From NCBI RefSeq assembly GCF_018069875.1, contig NZ_JAGQDF010000017.1, positions 50,200-114,199 of the forward strand: DNA of 64,000 bases. Reading direction: 5' to 3'. Numbering within the stretch: position 1 is the stretch's first letter; every line of letters begins with the position of its first letter. Below the pieces are notes generated by a model. It did no database searches. It was given only the letters and a program-made list of their open reading frames with translations, and was not told the DNA's origin. Origin of the DNA: Ideonella alba. GTDB taxonomy: Bacteria; Pseudomonadota; Gammaproteobacteria; Burkholderiales; Burkholderiaceae_C. The position numbers were made by a program, and so were the translations under genes. This document shows positions 17,561 to 26,268 of the stretch, piece by piece.

Positions 17561-18414
17561 CCCGAAGCTCCGTCAAGACGGCCTCGTCGGCCGCCAACGC
17601 CGCCGCCGCGGCCATGACCACCCCCGCCCAGCTCGAACGCCTGGGCGAGCACCTGCGCAAGCTGCGGCTGCTCAAGAGCAGCGAGCGGCTCGAGGCCCTG
17701 TTGCAGGAGGCCGCCGCCCAGGACCTGCCCTACGCGGAGTTCCTCGAACAGGTACTGGGTGAGGAGGTCGCGGCCAAGGCCAGCAAGAACATCGCCATGC
17801 GCACAGCCATGGCGCGCTTCCCCTTCGTCAAGCCGCTGGAGACCTTCGACTTCTCATACCAGCCCTCGATCGACGGCAAGCTCGTGCAGCAACTGGCCAG
17901 CTGCCACTTCATCGAGCATGGCGACAACGTCATCGTGCTGGGCCCGCCGGGCGTGGGCAAAACGCATCTGGCGGTGAGCCTGGCCCTCAAGGCCATCGAA
18001 GCCGGCTACCGCGTGCTGTTCACCACGGCCGCCAGCCTGATCGAGAAGCTGACCAAGGCCCATGGCGAAGGACGCCTGGAGGATAAGATCAAGTTGTACA
18101 CCGCACCGCGCCTGCTGGTGATCGACGAGATCGGCTACCTGCCCATCGACCGCGTCGGCGCCAATCTGTTCTTCCAGCTCATCAGCCGACGCTATGAGCG
18201 CGGCCCAATGATCCTCACCAGCAACCAGAGCTTCGGCGCCTGGGGCGAAGTATTCGGCGACCGCGTCATCGCCACCGCCATCCTCGACCGGCTGCTGCAC
18301 CACGCCGTGACGATGAACATCCGCGGCAATTCCTACCGGCTGAAGGACAAGCTCAAGGCCGGTCTGGTCCGCCCGCACGACGACAACTCATCCCAACCGG
18401 GTGGGGAAATTTGA
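17557..18414 (+). CDS. istB: IS21-family helper ATPase IstB
   Basis: AAA+ ATPase that activates IstA and selects the target in IS21 transposition; related to DnaC. Walker A is GPPGVGKTH (about residues 129-137), Walker [12 protein letters not shown], followed by sensor-like [11 protein letters not shown]. The 285-residue product is a little longer than usual because of an Ala-rich N-terminus ([10 protein letters not shown]); an internal ATG at 17614 is a possible alternative start. It overlaps istA by 4 bases. Confidence 0.95.
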   Translation: MTRSSVKTASSAANAAAAAMTTPAQLERLGEHLRKLRLLKSSERLEALLQEAAAQDLPYAEFLEQVLGEEVAAKASKNIAMRTAMARFPFVKPLETFDFSYQPSIDGKLVQQLASCHFIEHGDNVIVLGPPGVGKTHLAVSLALKAIEAGYRVLFTTAASLIEKLTKAHGEGRLEDKIKLYTAPRLLVIDEIGYLPIDRVGANLFFQLISRRYERGPMILTSNQSFGAWGEVFGDRVIATAILDRLLHHAVTMNIRGNSYRLKDKLKAGLVRPHDDNSSQPGGEI

Positions 18415-18451
18415 ACGACCACAGGTGGGGAGTTTTCGGCGACCCTTGACA

Positions 18452-18610
18452 GATCACCGCATGGACCGCTGCTGGCTCAAGGGCAGCGAGGGCGACGCGC
18501 TGCACGCCATGCTGTGCGCCGCTGGCTTCAACATCCGCTGGTTGCTGCGGGCAGTCGTCCGCCCGGGCCTTTATGCGGCCTGCATCCTCGCGTCCTGGCT
18601 AACTTCGATC
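18452..18610 (+). pseudogene. IS5-family transposase remnant, C-terminal part
   Basis: Continues the remnant interrupted at 16091. After the duplicated GATCAC the frame reads DHRMDRCWLKGSEGD, ALHAMLCAAGFNIRW and LLRAVV, a recognisable C-terminal segment of IS5-family transposases. The frame runs on to 18676 with unrelated-looking residues. Confidence 0.75.
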
Positions 18611-18852
18611 CTGTCAGCATCGCTCGTCACAGCCCATTCGATGTCCCCAGCACTTGCCGGTGGGGATGGGAAATGAGTTTTGCAGGTCCGACTCTTTATG
18701 CGGACAGCGAATGACGGGGGCAGGCATAACGTCGTTCAACTCTGACGGTGACGGGGATGGGTGCGCCGCTACGAAGCGCCCCGGCCTGGGTGCGAGAGTT
18801 GGTCAGACTGGAACGAGGCCTATCCCAGGCGGCATGGAGATGCGTGATCTGG
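18611..18852. other. Short stretch without a recognised gene
   Basis: Open frames exist but none resembles a protein family. The likely right boundary of the old IS5-type element (GTTTTGCAG at 18675-18683) lies here. Confidence 0.3.
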
Positions 18853-18943
18853 TCAGCGTAGCCCGGTGCGCACCCAATTCTCGAGCCGTAAACCGGCCAC
18901 GCGCTCGAAGTGGCGGGTGTTGTCAGGCACCAGCACCGCGGCG
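18853..18943 (-). pseudogene. VapC-type PIN toxin, C-terminal remnant
   Basis: On the minus strand a frame ending with TGA at 18853 reads VLVPDNTRHFERV, AGLRLENWVRTGLR. This closely matches the end of VapC ribonuclease toxins, where the last conserved Asp/Asn and the FERVPGLRLENW-like tail sit. Only about 28 residues are left. The rest was replaced by the IS3 remnant that begins at its broken edge. The resemblance is from memory of the family, not a search. Confidence 0.6.
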
Positions 18944-18945
18944 GC

Positions 18946-19029
18946 TGGATTCACTTCTACGACCACCGGCGCCCGCACCAGGCGCTGAACATGAAGACCT
19001 CCGCTGAGGCCTTCGCATTTGAGGCCTGA
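18946..19029 (+). pseudogene. IS3-family transposase, C-terminal remnant
   Basis: The frame WIHFYDHRRPHQALN, MKTSAEAFAFEA followed by TGA is the standard C-terminus of IS3-family transposases, including the Tyr-Asn/Asp-x-x-RPHQAL block. The upstream catalytic domain is absent. Confidence 0.8.
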
Positions 19030-19059
19030 CCTATGCAGGTTCTACTGGCTCAATACAGA

Positions 19060-19770
19060 TCACCTCACACGGTAGTACGCGAGTGACGAGTTGTTGTAGC
19101 CCTTGGGGCAGTATCCGCTGATATTCGACCCAGCCTCGCTCATGCAGTAGTGCGAGGTCGGTGGCATGTTCACGACGTTGCTGTAGAAGAAGTAGGTGCT
19201 GTAATCCACGCCACGCGCGCAGAAGTAGGTCTGCGCGCAGTAGCCATAGAAGTAGCCTTCGTTGGCGGTGTACCAAGTGCTGTTGTAGCCCTTGGTGATC
19301 CAGTACTTCACCGCCTCGGTCCGAGACGAATAGGACATCTGTCCGCTGTGCAGACCGAAGATGTTGTTCTGGATCGCGGGCGCCAGCGACGGGTCGCCGC
19401 ATGAGCTCTCCGCACAGGCCACTGCCGTTGTGTAGATCACGCAATGCTGCGGATCACGCGCGTAGACCTTGCAAACATTGATTATCACGTTGGCCAAGGC
19501 CGTGTCGACTCCGGTGGAACCCAGCGCCAGCGCCATCTTGCTGCGCAGCGTGTAGGTGTTCGCGGTCCATGAGGCCGGCGGAACCTGCGCCCAAAGTGAG
19601 CTCGCTGAGTTAAGCAGGCTTGAGTTCTGGGTCGCCGAGTAGCCGAACTGTTTGATCGACGTGGCCGGATCTGGCAGCGGCGTCTTGCGGATGTCGCCGG
19701 CCATTGCCGTGCCGAGCATCGTCGAGACAATCAAAGCTGCGCTCGCGCGCAGAATCGTCGCAGTACGCAT
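19060..19770 (-). CDS. Secreted glucosaminidase/lysozyme-like protein
   Basis: A 236-residue exported protein. ATG 19770 opens a Sec signal peptide (residues 1-25, ending GTAMAG). The central segment ACAESSCGDPSLAP, NNIFGLHSGQM, AVKYWITKGYNS resembles the glucosaminidase/lysozyme-fold pattern in which a catalytic Glu (E in AESSCG) is followed by a NxFG motif and a yW-x-x-x-Gy helix (family knowledge). The C-terminal third is rich in Tyr and has several Cys (CAQTYFCARG, HYCMSE, GYCPKG), fitting disulfide-stabilised extracellular use. It stands alone between mobile elements. Peptidoglycan hydrolysis is an inference. Confidence 0.6.
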   Translation of the reverse strand: MRTATILRASAALIVSTMLGTAMAGDIRKTPLPDPATSIKQFGYSATQNSSLLNSASSLWAQVPPASWTANTYTLRSKMALALGSTGVDTALANVIINVCKVYARDPQHCVIYTTAVACAESSCGDPSLAPAIQNNIFGLHSGQMSYSSRTEAVKYWITKGYNSTWYTANEGYFYGYCAQTYFCARGVDYSTYFFYSNVVNMPPTSHYCMSEAGSNISGYCPKGYNNSSLAYYRVR

Positions 19771-19969
19771 GTGAATCCCTGTGGTTTGGCTGATTCGATC
19801 CGGATACGTACTGCCTTCCGGGCTACCCCCTGATAATAGGGGCATTTGCCGCACTGTGGCAATCAACGTGCTCGACCTGAGCACTTCGCACCTTCGCCGC
19901 CAGCTCCGTGGTTGGCCAGTGAATGATATCCCCCCCCGGCGCACGAACAGCCCAGCCAAGCGGCTGCCA

Positions 19970-19973
19970 TTAG
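19970..19973. repeat. Target-site duplication TTAG (left) of the IS5 element
   Basis: TTAG precedes GGAAGGTCTGCACAAA and recurs at 21153-21156 after the right end. TTAG/CTAA-like 4-bp targets are usual for this IS5 group. Confidence 0.85.
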
Positions 19974-21152
19974 GGAAGGTCTGCACAAATCGCCCCACGC
20001 CAGGCTTGGCATCGGCCTGAAGCGCTGAGACGATACGACTCATGAAGCAGCACAGCCTGGGCTTGGGACAGACGGCCAAGCGAACGCGGCGCCGGGAGTT
20101 CCTGGACGAGATGGAGAAGGTCGTTCCCTGGGCTGACCTGGTGGCGCTGGTGTCGCCGTTCTTGCCTGAAGGCAAGCGAGGCCGCCCGCCGTTCTCGCCC
20201 GAGACCATGCTGCGCATTCACTTCATGCAGCAGTGGTTTGCGCTGAGCGACCCGGCGATGGAAGAGGCGCTTCATGACATGCCGGTGTTTCGTCAATTCG
20301 CGGGCCTGGAAGGCTGGGACGAGCGGCTGCCCGACGAGAGCACGATCCTGCGATTCCGTCATGTGCTGGAGAAGCACAAACTGGCCGCTCAAATCCTGCA
20401 GACCGTCAACGACTTGCTCAGCGCCAAGGGCGTGATGCTCAAGAGCGGCACGGTGGTGGACGCCACCTTGATCGCTGCACCCAGCTCGACCAAGAACAGC
20501 AGCGGTGAGCGCGACCCGGAGATGAAGCAAAGCCGCAAGGGCCAACAGTGGTACTTCGGCATGAAGTGCCACATCGGCGTGGACATCGAGTCGGGTCCGG
20601 TCCACACCGTCAAGGGCACCAGCGGCGCGGTCAACGATGTGATCGAGGCCAACAGCCTGGTGCGTGAAAGTGACCGAGAAGTCTTCGCAGATGCGGGCTA
20701 CCAAGGCGCTGGCAAACGGCCCGATGCCCGCGGCGACGTGACCTGGCACATCGCCATGCGCCCGGGCCTTCGCAGGACACTGGACCTCAGCGATCCGATG
20801 GATCGTCTGGTCGATCAGCTGGAGCGGGTCAAGGCTGGCATCCGGGCTCGGGTGGAACACCCGTTCCGGGTGGTCAAACGCCAGTTCGGGCATGCCAAGG
20901 TCCGCTACCGAGGCTTGGCCAAGAACACGGCGCAGTTGCACACACTGTTTGCGCTGGCCAACCTGTGGCTGGTGCGGCGCAAACTCATCGGGGCGATGGC
21001 ATGAGTGCGTCCGCAGCCTGGCAGATGGGCACCGCGACGGCCGATTCCGCAGCCCCGAGGCGGTCGAATGATGCGAATCAGCGGCCGGCGGCATCACATT
21101 CCTATCGGTTCAGCGCATTGCCATGCTCGGGCGGGCTTTGTGCAGACCTTCC
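19974..21152 (+). mobile_element. IS5-family insertion sequence, apparently intact
   Basis: A 1179-bp element with 16-bp inverted ends (GGAAGGTCTGCACAAA at 19974-19989; its complement at 21137-21152) and a TTAG duplication on each side. It carries one full-length transposase gene. The joined flanks give an open frame across the insertion site. Confidence 0.93.
20042..21004 (+). CDS. IS5-family transposase
   Basis: A 320-residue DDE transposase. The N-terminal region (PWADLVALVSPFLPEGKRGRP) and LRIHFMQQWFALSDPAMEEAL match the IS5 subgroup. The catalytic residues fall in VVDATLI (Asp), VFADAGYQG (Asp) and ARVEHPFRVVKRQFG (Glu). No frameshift or internal stop is seen, so the element may still move. 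Confidence 0.95.
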   Translation: MKQHSLGLGQTAKRTRRREFLDEMEKVVPWADLVALVSPFLPEGKRGRPPFSPETMLRIHFMQQWFALSDPAMEEALHDMPVFRQFAGLEGWDERLPDESTILRFRHVLEKHKLAAQILQTVNDLLSAKGVMLKSGTVVDATLIAAPSSTKNSSGERDPEMKQSRKGQQWYFGMKCHIGVDIESGPVHTVKGTSGAVNDVIEANSLVRESDREVFADAGYQGAGKRPDARGDVTWHIAMRPGLRRTLDLSDPMDRLVDQLERVKAGIRARVEHPFRVVKRQFGHAKVRYRGLAKNTAQLHTLFALANLWLVRRKLIGAMA

Positions 21153-21400
21153 TTAGCGAGGACTTTGCGGCTGCGCTCGATGCCGTCAACTCATGGCTGG
21201 CCGACGAACTTGACCGCAGGGACTTGCAGGTGCGCCTGGTCACGCCGTCGAGCGCCAAGCGCGTCGCCATTGAGTTCGAACAGCTGGCCAAGCGCGGGCG
21301 GCGTGTGGATTGGGACTGGCAGGATCTCTTCTTCCGGCGCGTTCGCTATCGCGATGCCTGGATGAATCGCCCCGGTTTCTGCGGCGGCCTGTTAGTTTGA
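21153..21400 (+). pseudogene. Orphan C-terminal fragment cut off by the IS5 element
   Basis: An 80-residue frame (SEDFAAALDAVNSWLAD, LDRRDLQVRLVTPSSA, RRVDWDWQDLFFRRVRY) begins at the IS5 right border and ends at 21400. Excising the element joins it to the left flank as QAAAISEDF, but that side meets a stop codon about 20 codons upstream with no good start. I do not recognise the family. It could be a small gene split by the insertion. Confidence 0.4.
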
Positions 21401-21908
21401 GTCATAGGGTCACTGCTAGACCAGCGCGTTGCCGATGGCAACTGGCTTCGGACTCCGCTGGAGGTATTTGGCCCAGTTGCCGTATCAGGAGGCGGTGCTC
21501 GTCTAGCAGTGGACACACCGTCCAGGGTGGAACGCTCCACCGTCTGTTTGGTCATGCTCGGCCTTCGCCTCGCGATGTCCTGCGCCTTTGGGCGGTTCAG
21601 CAGGTCGCCCCTGGTGTCCTGAGGCCCATCTCAGCGCTCTATAGCTACAGATAACGCGCAAAATCTGTAGCCTGATTTGCCGATTTCCCACCGCCGCAAG
21701 GATCGCCTTGAGCGGAGCGCCCGCGCGTCTCAGAGGTAGGTCCGCTCGGCGTGATCAGCAGCCTGGATTCGCTATGGGGCGCGCCCTGACCTCGGCGGCG
21801 CGCCGGTCTGTCCTGCTTTCCCTTCGCGAGATTCACGAGCAAATCAAGCAGCGCGCCACGGCCGATCGCCCCCTAGAGTTCGTCTATCGACCTCCCCAGG
21901 GGATCCCG
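21401..21908. other. Gap with a long-spaced inverted repeat
   Basis: About 500 bases without a convincing gene. CACTGCTAGAC (21411-21421) and GTCTAGCAGTG (21501-21511) form a perfect 11-bp inverted repeat enclosing 79 bases. This could be a small non-autonomous element or part of a recombination site at the edge of the conjugative region. Confidence 0.4.
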
Positions 21909-22139
21909 ATGCCAGCCACCCCGCCCGCCACCCCCAGCAGCAACACCGACGACTCGCCCACGCTGCTGCTGCGCCTGCCAGCCGTCATGAAGATGACCGG
22001 CCTGGGCCGCTCGACCATCTACCGGCTGGTGGCTCAGCAGCGCTTCCCATGCCCGGTGCGCATTGCCAACCGGGCCGTTGCCTGGCGCAGGTCCGATGTG
22101 TACCAGTGGAGCGACGCCCGGCCCGCCGCTACCCACTGA
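21909..22139 (+). CDS. AlpA-family DNA-binding regulator
   Basis: A 76-residue winged-helix protein of the AlpA/excisionase-like class common on phages and integrative elements. The core LRLPAVMKMTGLGRSTIYRLV, QQRFPCPVRIANRAVAWRRSDV, YQWSD is the usual AlpA layout: a helix-turn-helix, then a wing carrying the V(A)WR motif. ATG 21909 is preferred, with AGGGGAT upstream; the frame is open back to 21708. It may regulate excision or transfer genes of the element (family knowledge). It converges with the small membrane gene. Confidence 0.85.
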   Translation: MPATPPATPSSNTDDSPTLLLRLPAVMKMTGLGRSTIYRLVAQQRFPCPVRIANRAVAWRRSDVYQWSDARPAATH

Positions 22140-22443
22140 GGACCGCAACCGCCTTCAAGGCGCCGCCGAACAGCAGTCCGAACCCCAGCCAGCGTCCCCA
22201 GAGCCAGGTGGTGAAGTGGTAGCGGTGGTTGGCGGCGACGGCACGGATGGCGCGCCGGACCGCAGCGACACCGCAGCAGGCCAAGGCACATTGGCCCACC
22301 ACACCCAAAGGCAAGGCAACGCCGAGTAGTCCGCTGGCCAGCACTGTCGGCCAAGCTACGGCGTCGACGAGCGCCAGCAAGCGCCGACCCGGCCACACCC
22401 GAGCATCCGGCCTCGGGGCTCGCGCAAAGATCATCCACATCAT
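22129..22443 (-). CDS. Small membrane protein downstream of parB
   Basis: A 104-residue protein with two hydrophobic segments (VAWPTVLASGLLGVALPLGV and LWGRWLGFGLLFGGALKAV) and an Arg-rich region between them. ATG 22443 follows GGGAG; a GTG lies one codon upstream. It lies 59 bases after parB on the same strand and overlaps the end of the AlpA gene by 11 bases tail to tail. No family is recognised. Confidence 0.55.
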   Translation of the reverse strand: MMWMIFARAPRPDARVWPGRRLLALVDAVAWPTVLASGLLGVALPLGVVGQCALACCGVAAVRRAIRAVAANHRYHFTTWLWGRWLGFGLLFGGALKAVAVLSG

Positions 22444-22502
22444 CACTCGACTCCCGTACAGGCAGACGGGTCGCCCCGCCTGCCTTTGTGCTCAAGCTCG
22501 CC

Positions 22503-24485
22503 TCAGGCTGCCGCCTTCAATGGCTGCGGCAGCCAGCCCTTGCCGACCAGCCTGCTCGCTGCCAGGCTGGCCAGTTCGCCCTTCTTCATGTTCGTGCCTG
22601 CGACCGATGAAGCCGCCACCGTGCTGCCATCGCCCTCCCCGTTCCCTGCCCCCGACTGCTCCCCTTCCCGCATCGCCTGCGCGATCTGCGCTTTCGAGAC
22701 ATGGTTCAGGAAGGCCTCGGGTGTGGGCTCCCACCATTGCCGCATGTCCAGTCCGGCCAGGTGCTCCAGCCCATGGGCGGCGCCGGCCAAGCCTGTGGGC
22801 ACCAGCGCCAGGCTGGCTGCGCACAAGCCCAGCAAATCGAGAAGATCTGGCTCAGGCAGGTCCGCCAGCTGCTGCAGCCAGTCGCCTTCCGCCTGGGGCA
22901 GGCGCTGCAGCCACCCGGCTCTGCGCTTCTCCAGCTCAGCCCAGGCCCGGCTGGACGGCAGGTCGTCGGCGGCGCGAAGCAGCTCATGCCTCGGCGGCCG
23001 CGCCGAGATCTGCAACGCCGAGCGCGCCTGCAGGCCGACGCGCTCGAACACCTGCACGGCCAGCGCATGGGTCAGGGCCACCAGGGGCGTCTTGGCATCG
23101 CGGGCCAGCACTGCCTGCAGCGCAGCGGTGCGATGTGCCGCCAGCCTGCGAAGCAGCGTGTCGCTGTAGGTGGCGGGCGTGGGTGTGCCGAAATCGGAAG
23201 ATCCAGTCTCGACGCCAGTATCACCACCCTCCTCCGCGCCGCCCTTGCCAGCCTCGACCGCTTGCCGCCCCCTTGCCTGGCCGCCACCGGCAGACTTGCC
23301 CGCCTTGCGATCCTCGGCTCGGACCAGGCCCCGGACCAACTCAGCAGCCCCATCCCGCCCGACGGTGACGATCACCCCGGAGCGGGCCTTGTCCTCGTCG
23401 CGCCAGGCCTGGCGGGCCACCTGGATGGCCTTGCGCCGGACCTCGATGTCCTGCTGCTCCAATTCGATGCGCTCGCCGTCGGCCGGTGTCCAGGTGTCCT
23501 GGTCGTCCAGCATCTGCTGCTCGGCGTTCAGTTCGGCTGCGCGCTGATCCAGCTCGGCCAGGGCCCGCTTCTCATCGGCGCTGGGCGCTCTCACGCTCGG
23601 CTCGCAGCGCGAGAAGCTCCGCAACGCGGCTGGATCCAGCTCAATGCGAGCCTCCACCCAGGCCCAGCCCTCGCCGCGCAGGGCCTGCGCCTGGGCGTCC
23701 AGCTTATCGCTGGCCAGGCGCCGCAGCAGATCCTGGTCACAGATCCAGCAACTGTTGTCGCTGTCGAACAGATCCCGTCGTACTGCGCCACCTGCAGCCT
23801 CGTAGGCGTCGAGGCCAACGAAGCGCGCCAAGGCACTCTGGTGCGCCAGCACCTCGCCCACCGTCAGCCGCTTGCGCAGCGCGGCCGGCGTCCGCTCCCA
23901 AGGCTGGGCCTCGAACCAGGCGCGCTCCTGGGCGGCATGCTCGCCGCTCAGGCACAGGGCCATCAACTGGTCCAGGTTGATGCCGTCTTCCCGGTACAGC
24001 GCCAACAGCCGGGGCGAGAGCGCCGCCAGCTTCAGCCGGCGCTGCACCACCATCGGCGAGACCCCGAAGCGCGCCGCCACGTCCTCGACGCCACGGCCCT
24101 GCGCCACCAGCGCCTGGAAGGCCTCGAACTCATCGGCCGGGTGCATGGGCTCCCGCCCCCTGTTTTCGGCCAGGCTGATCTCCTGCGCATGCTCGGCGCC
24201 AACGCACTCGCACAGCACCTCGTGCCCGGCGGACAGGACACCACGCGCCTGCAGCAGCACCAGCGCACGCCGACGCCGCTCACCGGCCACCACGCCGAAC
24301 TTGCACTGCCGCCGCTTGCCTCGTCCGACCTGCTGGGGCGTGACGACCAGGTTCTGCAACAGCCCCTGTGAGGCGATCAACGCCGCCAGCTCCTCGACCT
24401 GGCCGGCCGAGTGCCGACGCACGTTGTACGGCGAGGGAACCAGGTCCTCGACCTTGATCAACAGCCATTCCTTCTTGAGCTTCAT
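22503..24485 (-). CDS. parB: ParB/Spo0J-family protein with a long C-terminal extension
   Basis: DNA partition-type protein of 660 residues. The N-terminal ParB/Srx CTPase domain is clear: VEDLVPSPYNVRR, IASQGLLQNLVV, the C-motif GVVAGERRRRAL, then SLAENRGREPMHPADEF. It is followed by the KorB/HTH region (VEDVAARFGVSPMVVQRRLKLAALSP). Beyond residue 300 it is low-complexity and charged (AGGGQARGRQ, GGAEEGGD), then a helical domain with no recognised family. ATG 24485 has GGAG 9 bases upstream; ATG 24497 is an alternative. Such long ParB proteins are typical of conjugative plasmids and integrative elements. No parA lies nearby, so partition may not be its only role (inference). Confidence 0.88.
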   Translation of the reverse strand: MKLKKEWLLIKVEDLVPSPYNVRRHSAGQVEELAALIASQGLLQNLVVTPQQVGRGKRRQCKFGVVAGERRRRALVLLQARGVLSAGHEVLCECVGAEHAQEISLAENRGREPMHPADEFEAFQALVAQGRGVEDVAARFGVSPMVVQRRLKLAALSPRLLALYREDGINLDQLMALCLSGEHAAQERAWFEAQPWERTPAALRKRLTVGEVLAHQSALARFVGLDAYEAAGGAVRRDLFDSDNSCWICDQDLLRRLASDKLDAQAQALRGEGWAWVEARIELDPAALRSFSRCEPSVRAPSADEKRALAELDQRAAELNAEQQMLDDQDTWTPADGERIELEQQDIEVRRKAIQVARQAWRDEDKARSGVIVTVGRDGAAELVRGLVRAEDRKAGKSAGGGQARGRQAVEAGKGGAEEGGDTGVETGSSDFGTPTPATYSDTLLRRLAAHRTAALQAVLARDAKTPLVALTHALAVQVFERVGLQARSALQISARPPRHELLRAADDLPSSRAWAELEKRRAGWLQRLPQAEGDWLQQLADLPEPDLLDLLGLCAASLALVPTGLAGAAHGLEHLAGLDMRQWWEPTPEAFLNHVSKAQIAQAMREGEQSGAGNGEGDGSTVAASSVAGTNMKKGELASLAASRLVGKGWLPQPLKAAA

Positions 24486-25278
24486 GACGATCTCCATCCA
24501 TGGTTGAAACGATTCCCGGCGACTCTCCCGCCGCAAGGCGGCACATCCGCATGGCACCGTCCGCCGTGGCGGCACCATCTGGATCTCCTGCGTCTCCTCG
24601 ACCTCTACGAAACAGCCCGTAACCGGCCCGACTGCCCCAAGTTCCGAGGGAGCCGTTAGAGACTCCTGGTGTCTTGGCGCAAGCCAGGCCCCTGAGCTGG
24701 TGCCTGCCCCGCATTCGTCGGTCGCCGTGCGGCACCGAGAGCGCCGCAGAACAGCGCGGCTGCAAGGGGACCGTGGCGTTAATGGAGGGGACCCGCGCCA
24801 GCGGGGCGCAGGCCGTTCATGCCGCGCAAGCCCCTTGTGGCCGCGCCTGCGGTGCTACGGTCCGCGATGAAGGCGACCGGCGAGGCGGATCAGCCCCGGG
24901 GTCCTGGCGACCTGGACACGCGGGCCAGCGCAGGCGAGGAGCCGGAGCGCAGGCCCACGCCTCGCGCGCGGGTAACGCGCGCGCAAACTCGACCCTTGCC
25001 CCCTGGTTCACGATTGGTGACACACAGCCTGTGGACAAACGCGTGATTCCTCGGCATCAATTACGATCTGAAGGAAGCCGCCACTGAAGCGGTTTAAGCA
25101 GGACCCGTCGTTCGATGTGGCCCCACAGGGAGTACCGGTCGCGCACCGGCTCAGTGACGACACCGTGTCGTCCGCGCCAGGCAGCGTGGCCAGGCATCGA
25201 CGCAGATCGCCTCCAGCGCCCATCGCCACGGGATGTCCGAACTGGCCGCCAGCGGGCGGCCTGACAGGAGATCGCGCC
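24486..25278. other. Long intergenic region beside parB, possible replication or partition site
   Basis: Nearly 800 bases with only weak frames. It contains a perfect 8-bp CG-only inverted repeat with a 5-base loop (24963-24970 and 24976-24983) and a TGTGGACAA at 25030-25038, the complement of the DnaA-box variant TTGTCCACA. The parB promoter must lie at its left edge. Use as a parS or origin region is a guess from position and these marks. Confidence 0.35.
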
Positions 25279-26268
25279 ATGCTGGACCGAGATCAACTAG
25301 AGACTTTCGCCACCGTCGCCGAGCAGCACAGTTTCGAGCGCGCCGCCACGGTCCTGAACATCACCCGCGGCGCCGTCTCCCAGCGGGTCAAGGCGCTCGA
25401 AGAGTCCCTGGCCATCGTGCTGCTGCTGCGCGACAAGCCCGTTATGCCCACGGCTGCAGGCGAGGCCCTGCTGCGCCACGTGAAGGCCCTGCGCCTGCTG
25501 GAAGCCTCGTCCTTGCGGGAACTCGGCGTCTCGGCCGATGCCGACCGGCCCGTGCCGCTGGCCATCGCGGTCAACGCGGATTCGCTGGCCACCTGGTTCC
25601 AGCCCTTGCTGCGCGAACTCTTCGCCCGGCGGCTGGTGGCCCTGGAGGTCATCACCGACGACCAGGATCACACCTCGGATCGCCTGCAGCGCGGCGAGGT
25701 CGTGGGCTGCATCTCCACCGATGCCAAGGCCGCCAGCGGCTTCCTGTCCGAGCCCCTGGGGGCCATGGCCTACCGCTGCTATGCCACACCGGGCTTCATC
25801 GCCGAGTTCCTGCGCGGCGGCCTGACGGTGCCCAACGTCCTGCGCGCGCCAGCCGTGCTGTTCAACCGCAAGGACGCCCTGCACGATGACTTCCTGCACA
25901 GGAAGTTCGGCATGCGCATCGACCGCTACCCGCGCCACTACTTGCCCTCTCCCACCGCTCTGCTGGACGGCATTGCGATGGGCGCAGGCTACGGGCTGGC
26001 CCCCTCCATCCAGGCGCAGGCCCTGGTCCAGGACGGCACGCTGCAGGAACTGGCGCCAGACGACCCGGTGCAGGTGGACCTGTACTGGCACCACTGGGAG
26101 ACTGAGCCGCCCATCGCGCGTGACATCACCGCGATGATCGTCGGCCATGCCGCCAACTGCCTCATCCAGCCGCAGGCCTCGAGCGGCCACCCTCAGTCAC
26201 CTTCGGCCCCGATGCCCCCAGTGACGGCGAACCGTGCGGTACCCGGGCACCCAGTGAGCGCGCTGTAG
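25279..26268 (+). CDS. LysR-family regulator, ArgP/IciA-like
   Basis: A 329-residue LysR-type transcription factor. The N-terminal helix-turn-helix reads LDRDQLETFATVAEQHSF, ERAATVLNITRGAVSQRVKALE, with the ArgP-type pattern SQRVKALE and LLRDKPVMPTAAGEALLRHV. The effector domain follows. ATG 25279 has AGGAG 9 bases upstream and gives the standard ArgP length; a GTG at 25117 is in frame but adds unrelated residues. The last 25 residues are Pro/Ser-rich and unusual. ArgP regulates basic amino-acid export and lysine-responsive genes in other bacteria. Its 3' end overlaps the convergent transporter gene by 72 bases, so it may control that transporter (inference). Confidence 0.88.
   Translation: MLDRDQLETFATVAEQHSFERAATVLNITRGAVSQRVKALEESLAIVLLLRDKPVMPTAAGEALLRHVKALRLLEASSLRELGVSADADRPVPLAIAVNADSLATWFQPLLRELFARRLVALEVITDDQDHTSDRLQRGEVVGCISTDAKAASGFLSEPLGAMAYRCYATPGFIAEFLRGGLTVPNVLRAPAVLFNRKDALHDDFLHRKFGMRIDRYPRHYLPSPTALLDGIAMGAGYGLAPSIQAQALVQDGTLQELAPDDPVQVDLYWHHWETEPPIARDITAMIVGHAANCLIQPQASSGHPQSPSAPMPPVTANRAVPGHPVSAL

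Larger units (their letters stand above)
16092..18451 (+). mobile_element. IS21-family insertion sequence
   Basis: A 2360-bp element with related terminal repeats starting TGTCA (left TGTCAGTGGTC at 16092; right, reverse-complemented, TGTCAAGGGTC at 18451), each followed by a CTCCCCAC/ATCCCCAC-type block typical of IS21-family multiple end repeats. It encodes istA and istB with an ATGA overlap and is flanked by the 6-bp duplication GATCAC. It appears intact and recent. Confidence 0.93.

Noticed and set aside
24819..25046. Small frames in the gap beside parB
   Set aside because: Several overlapping frames exist on both strands with Arg/Pro/Ala-rich products and no ribosome sites; none is better than chance in such GC-rich DNA.
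25117..25278. Upstream start for the ArgP-like gene
   Set aside because: The extra 54 residues are not LysR-like and ATG 25279 has AGGAG at good spacing and gives the family's normal N-terminus.
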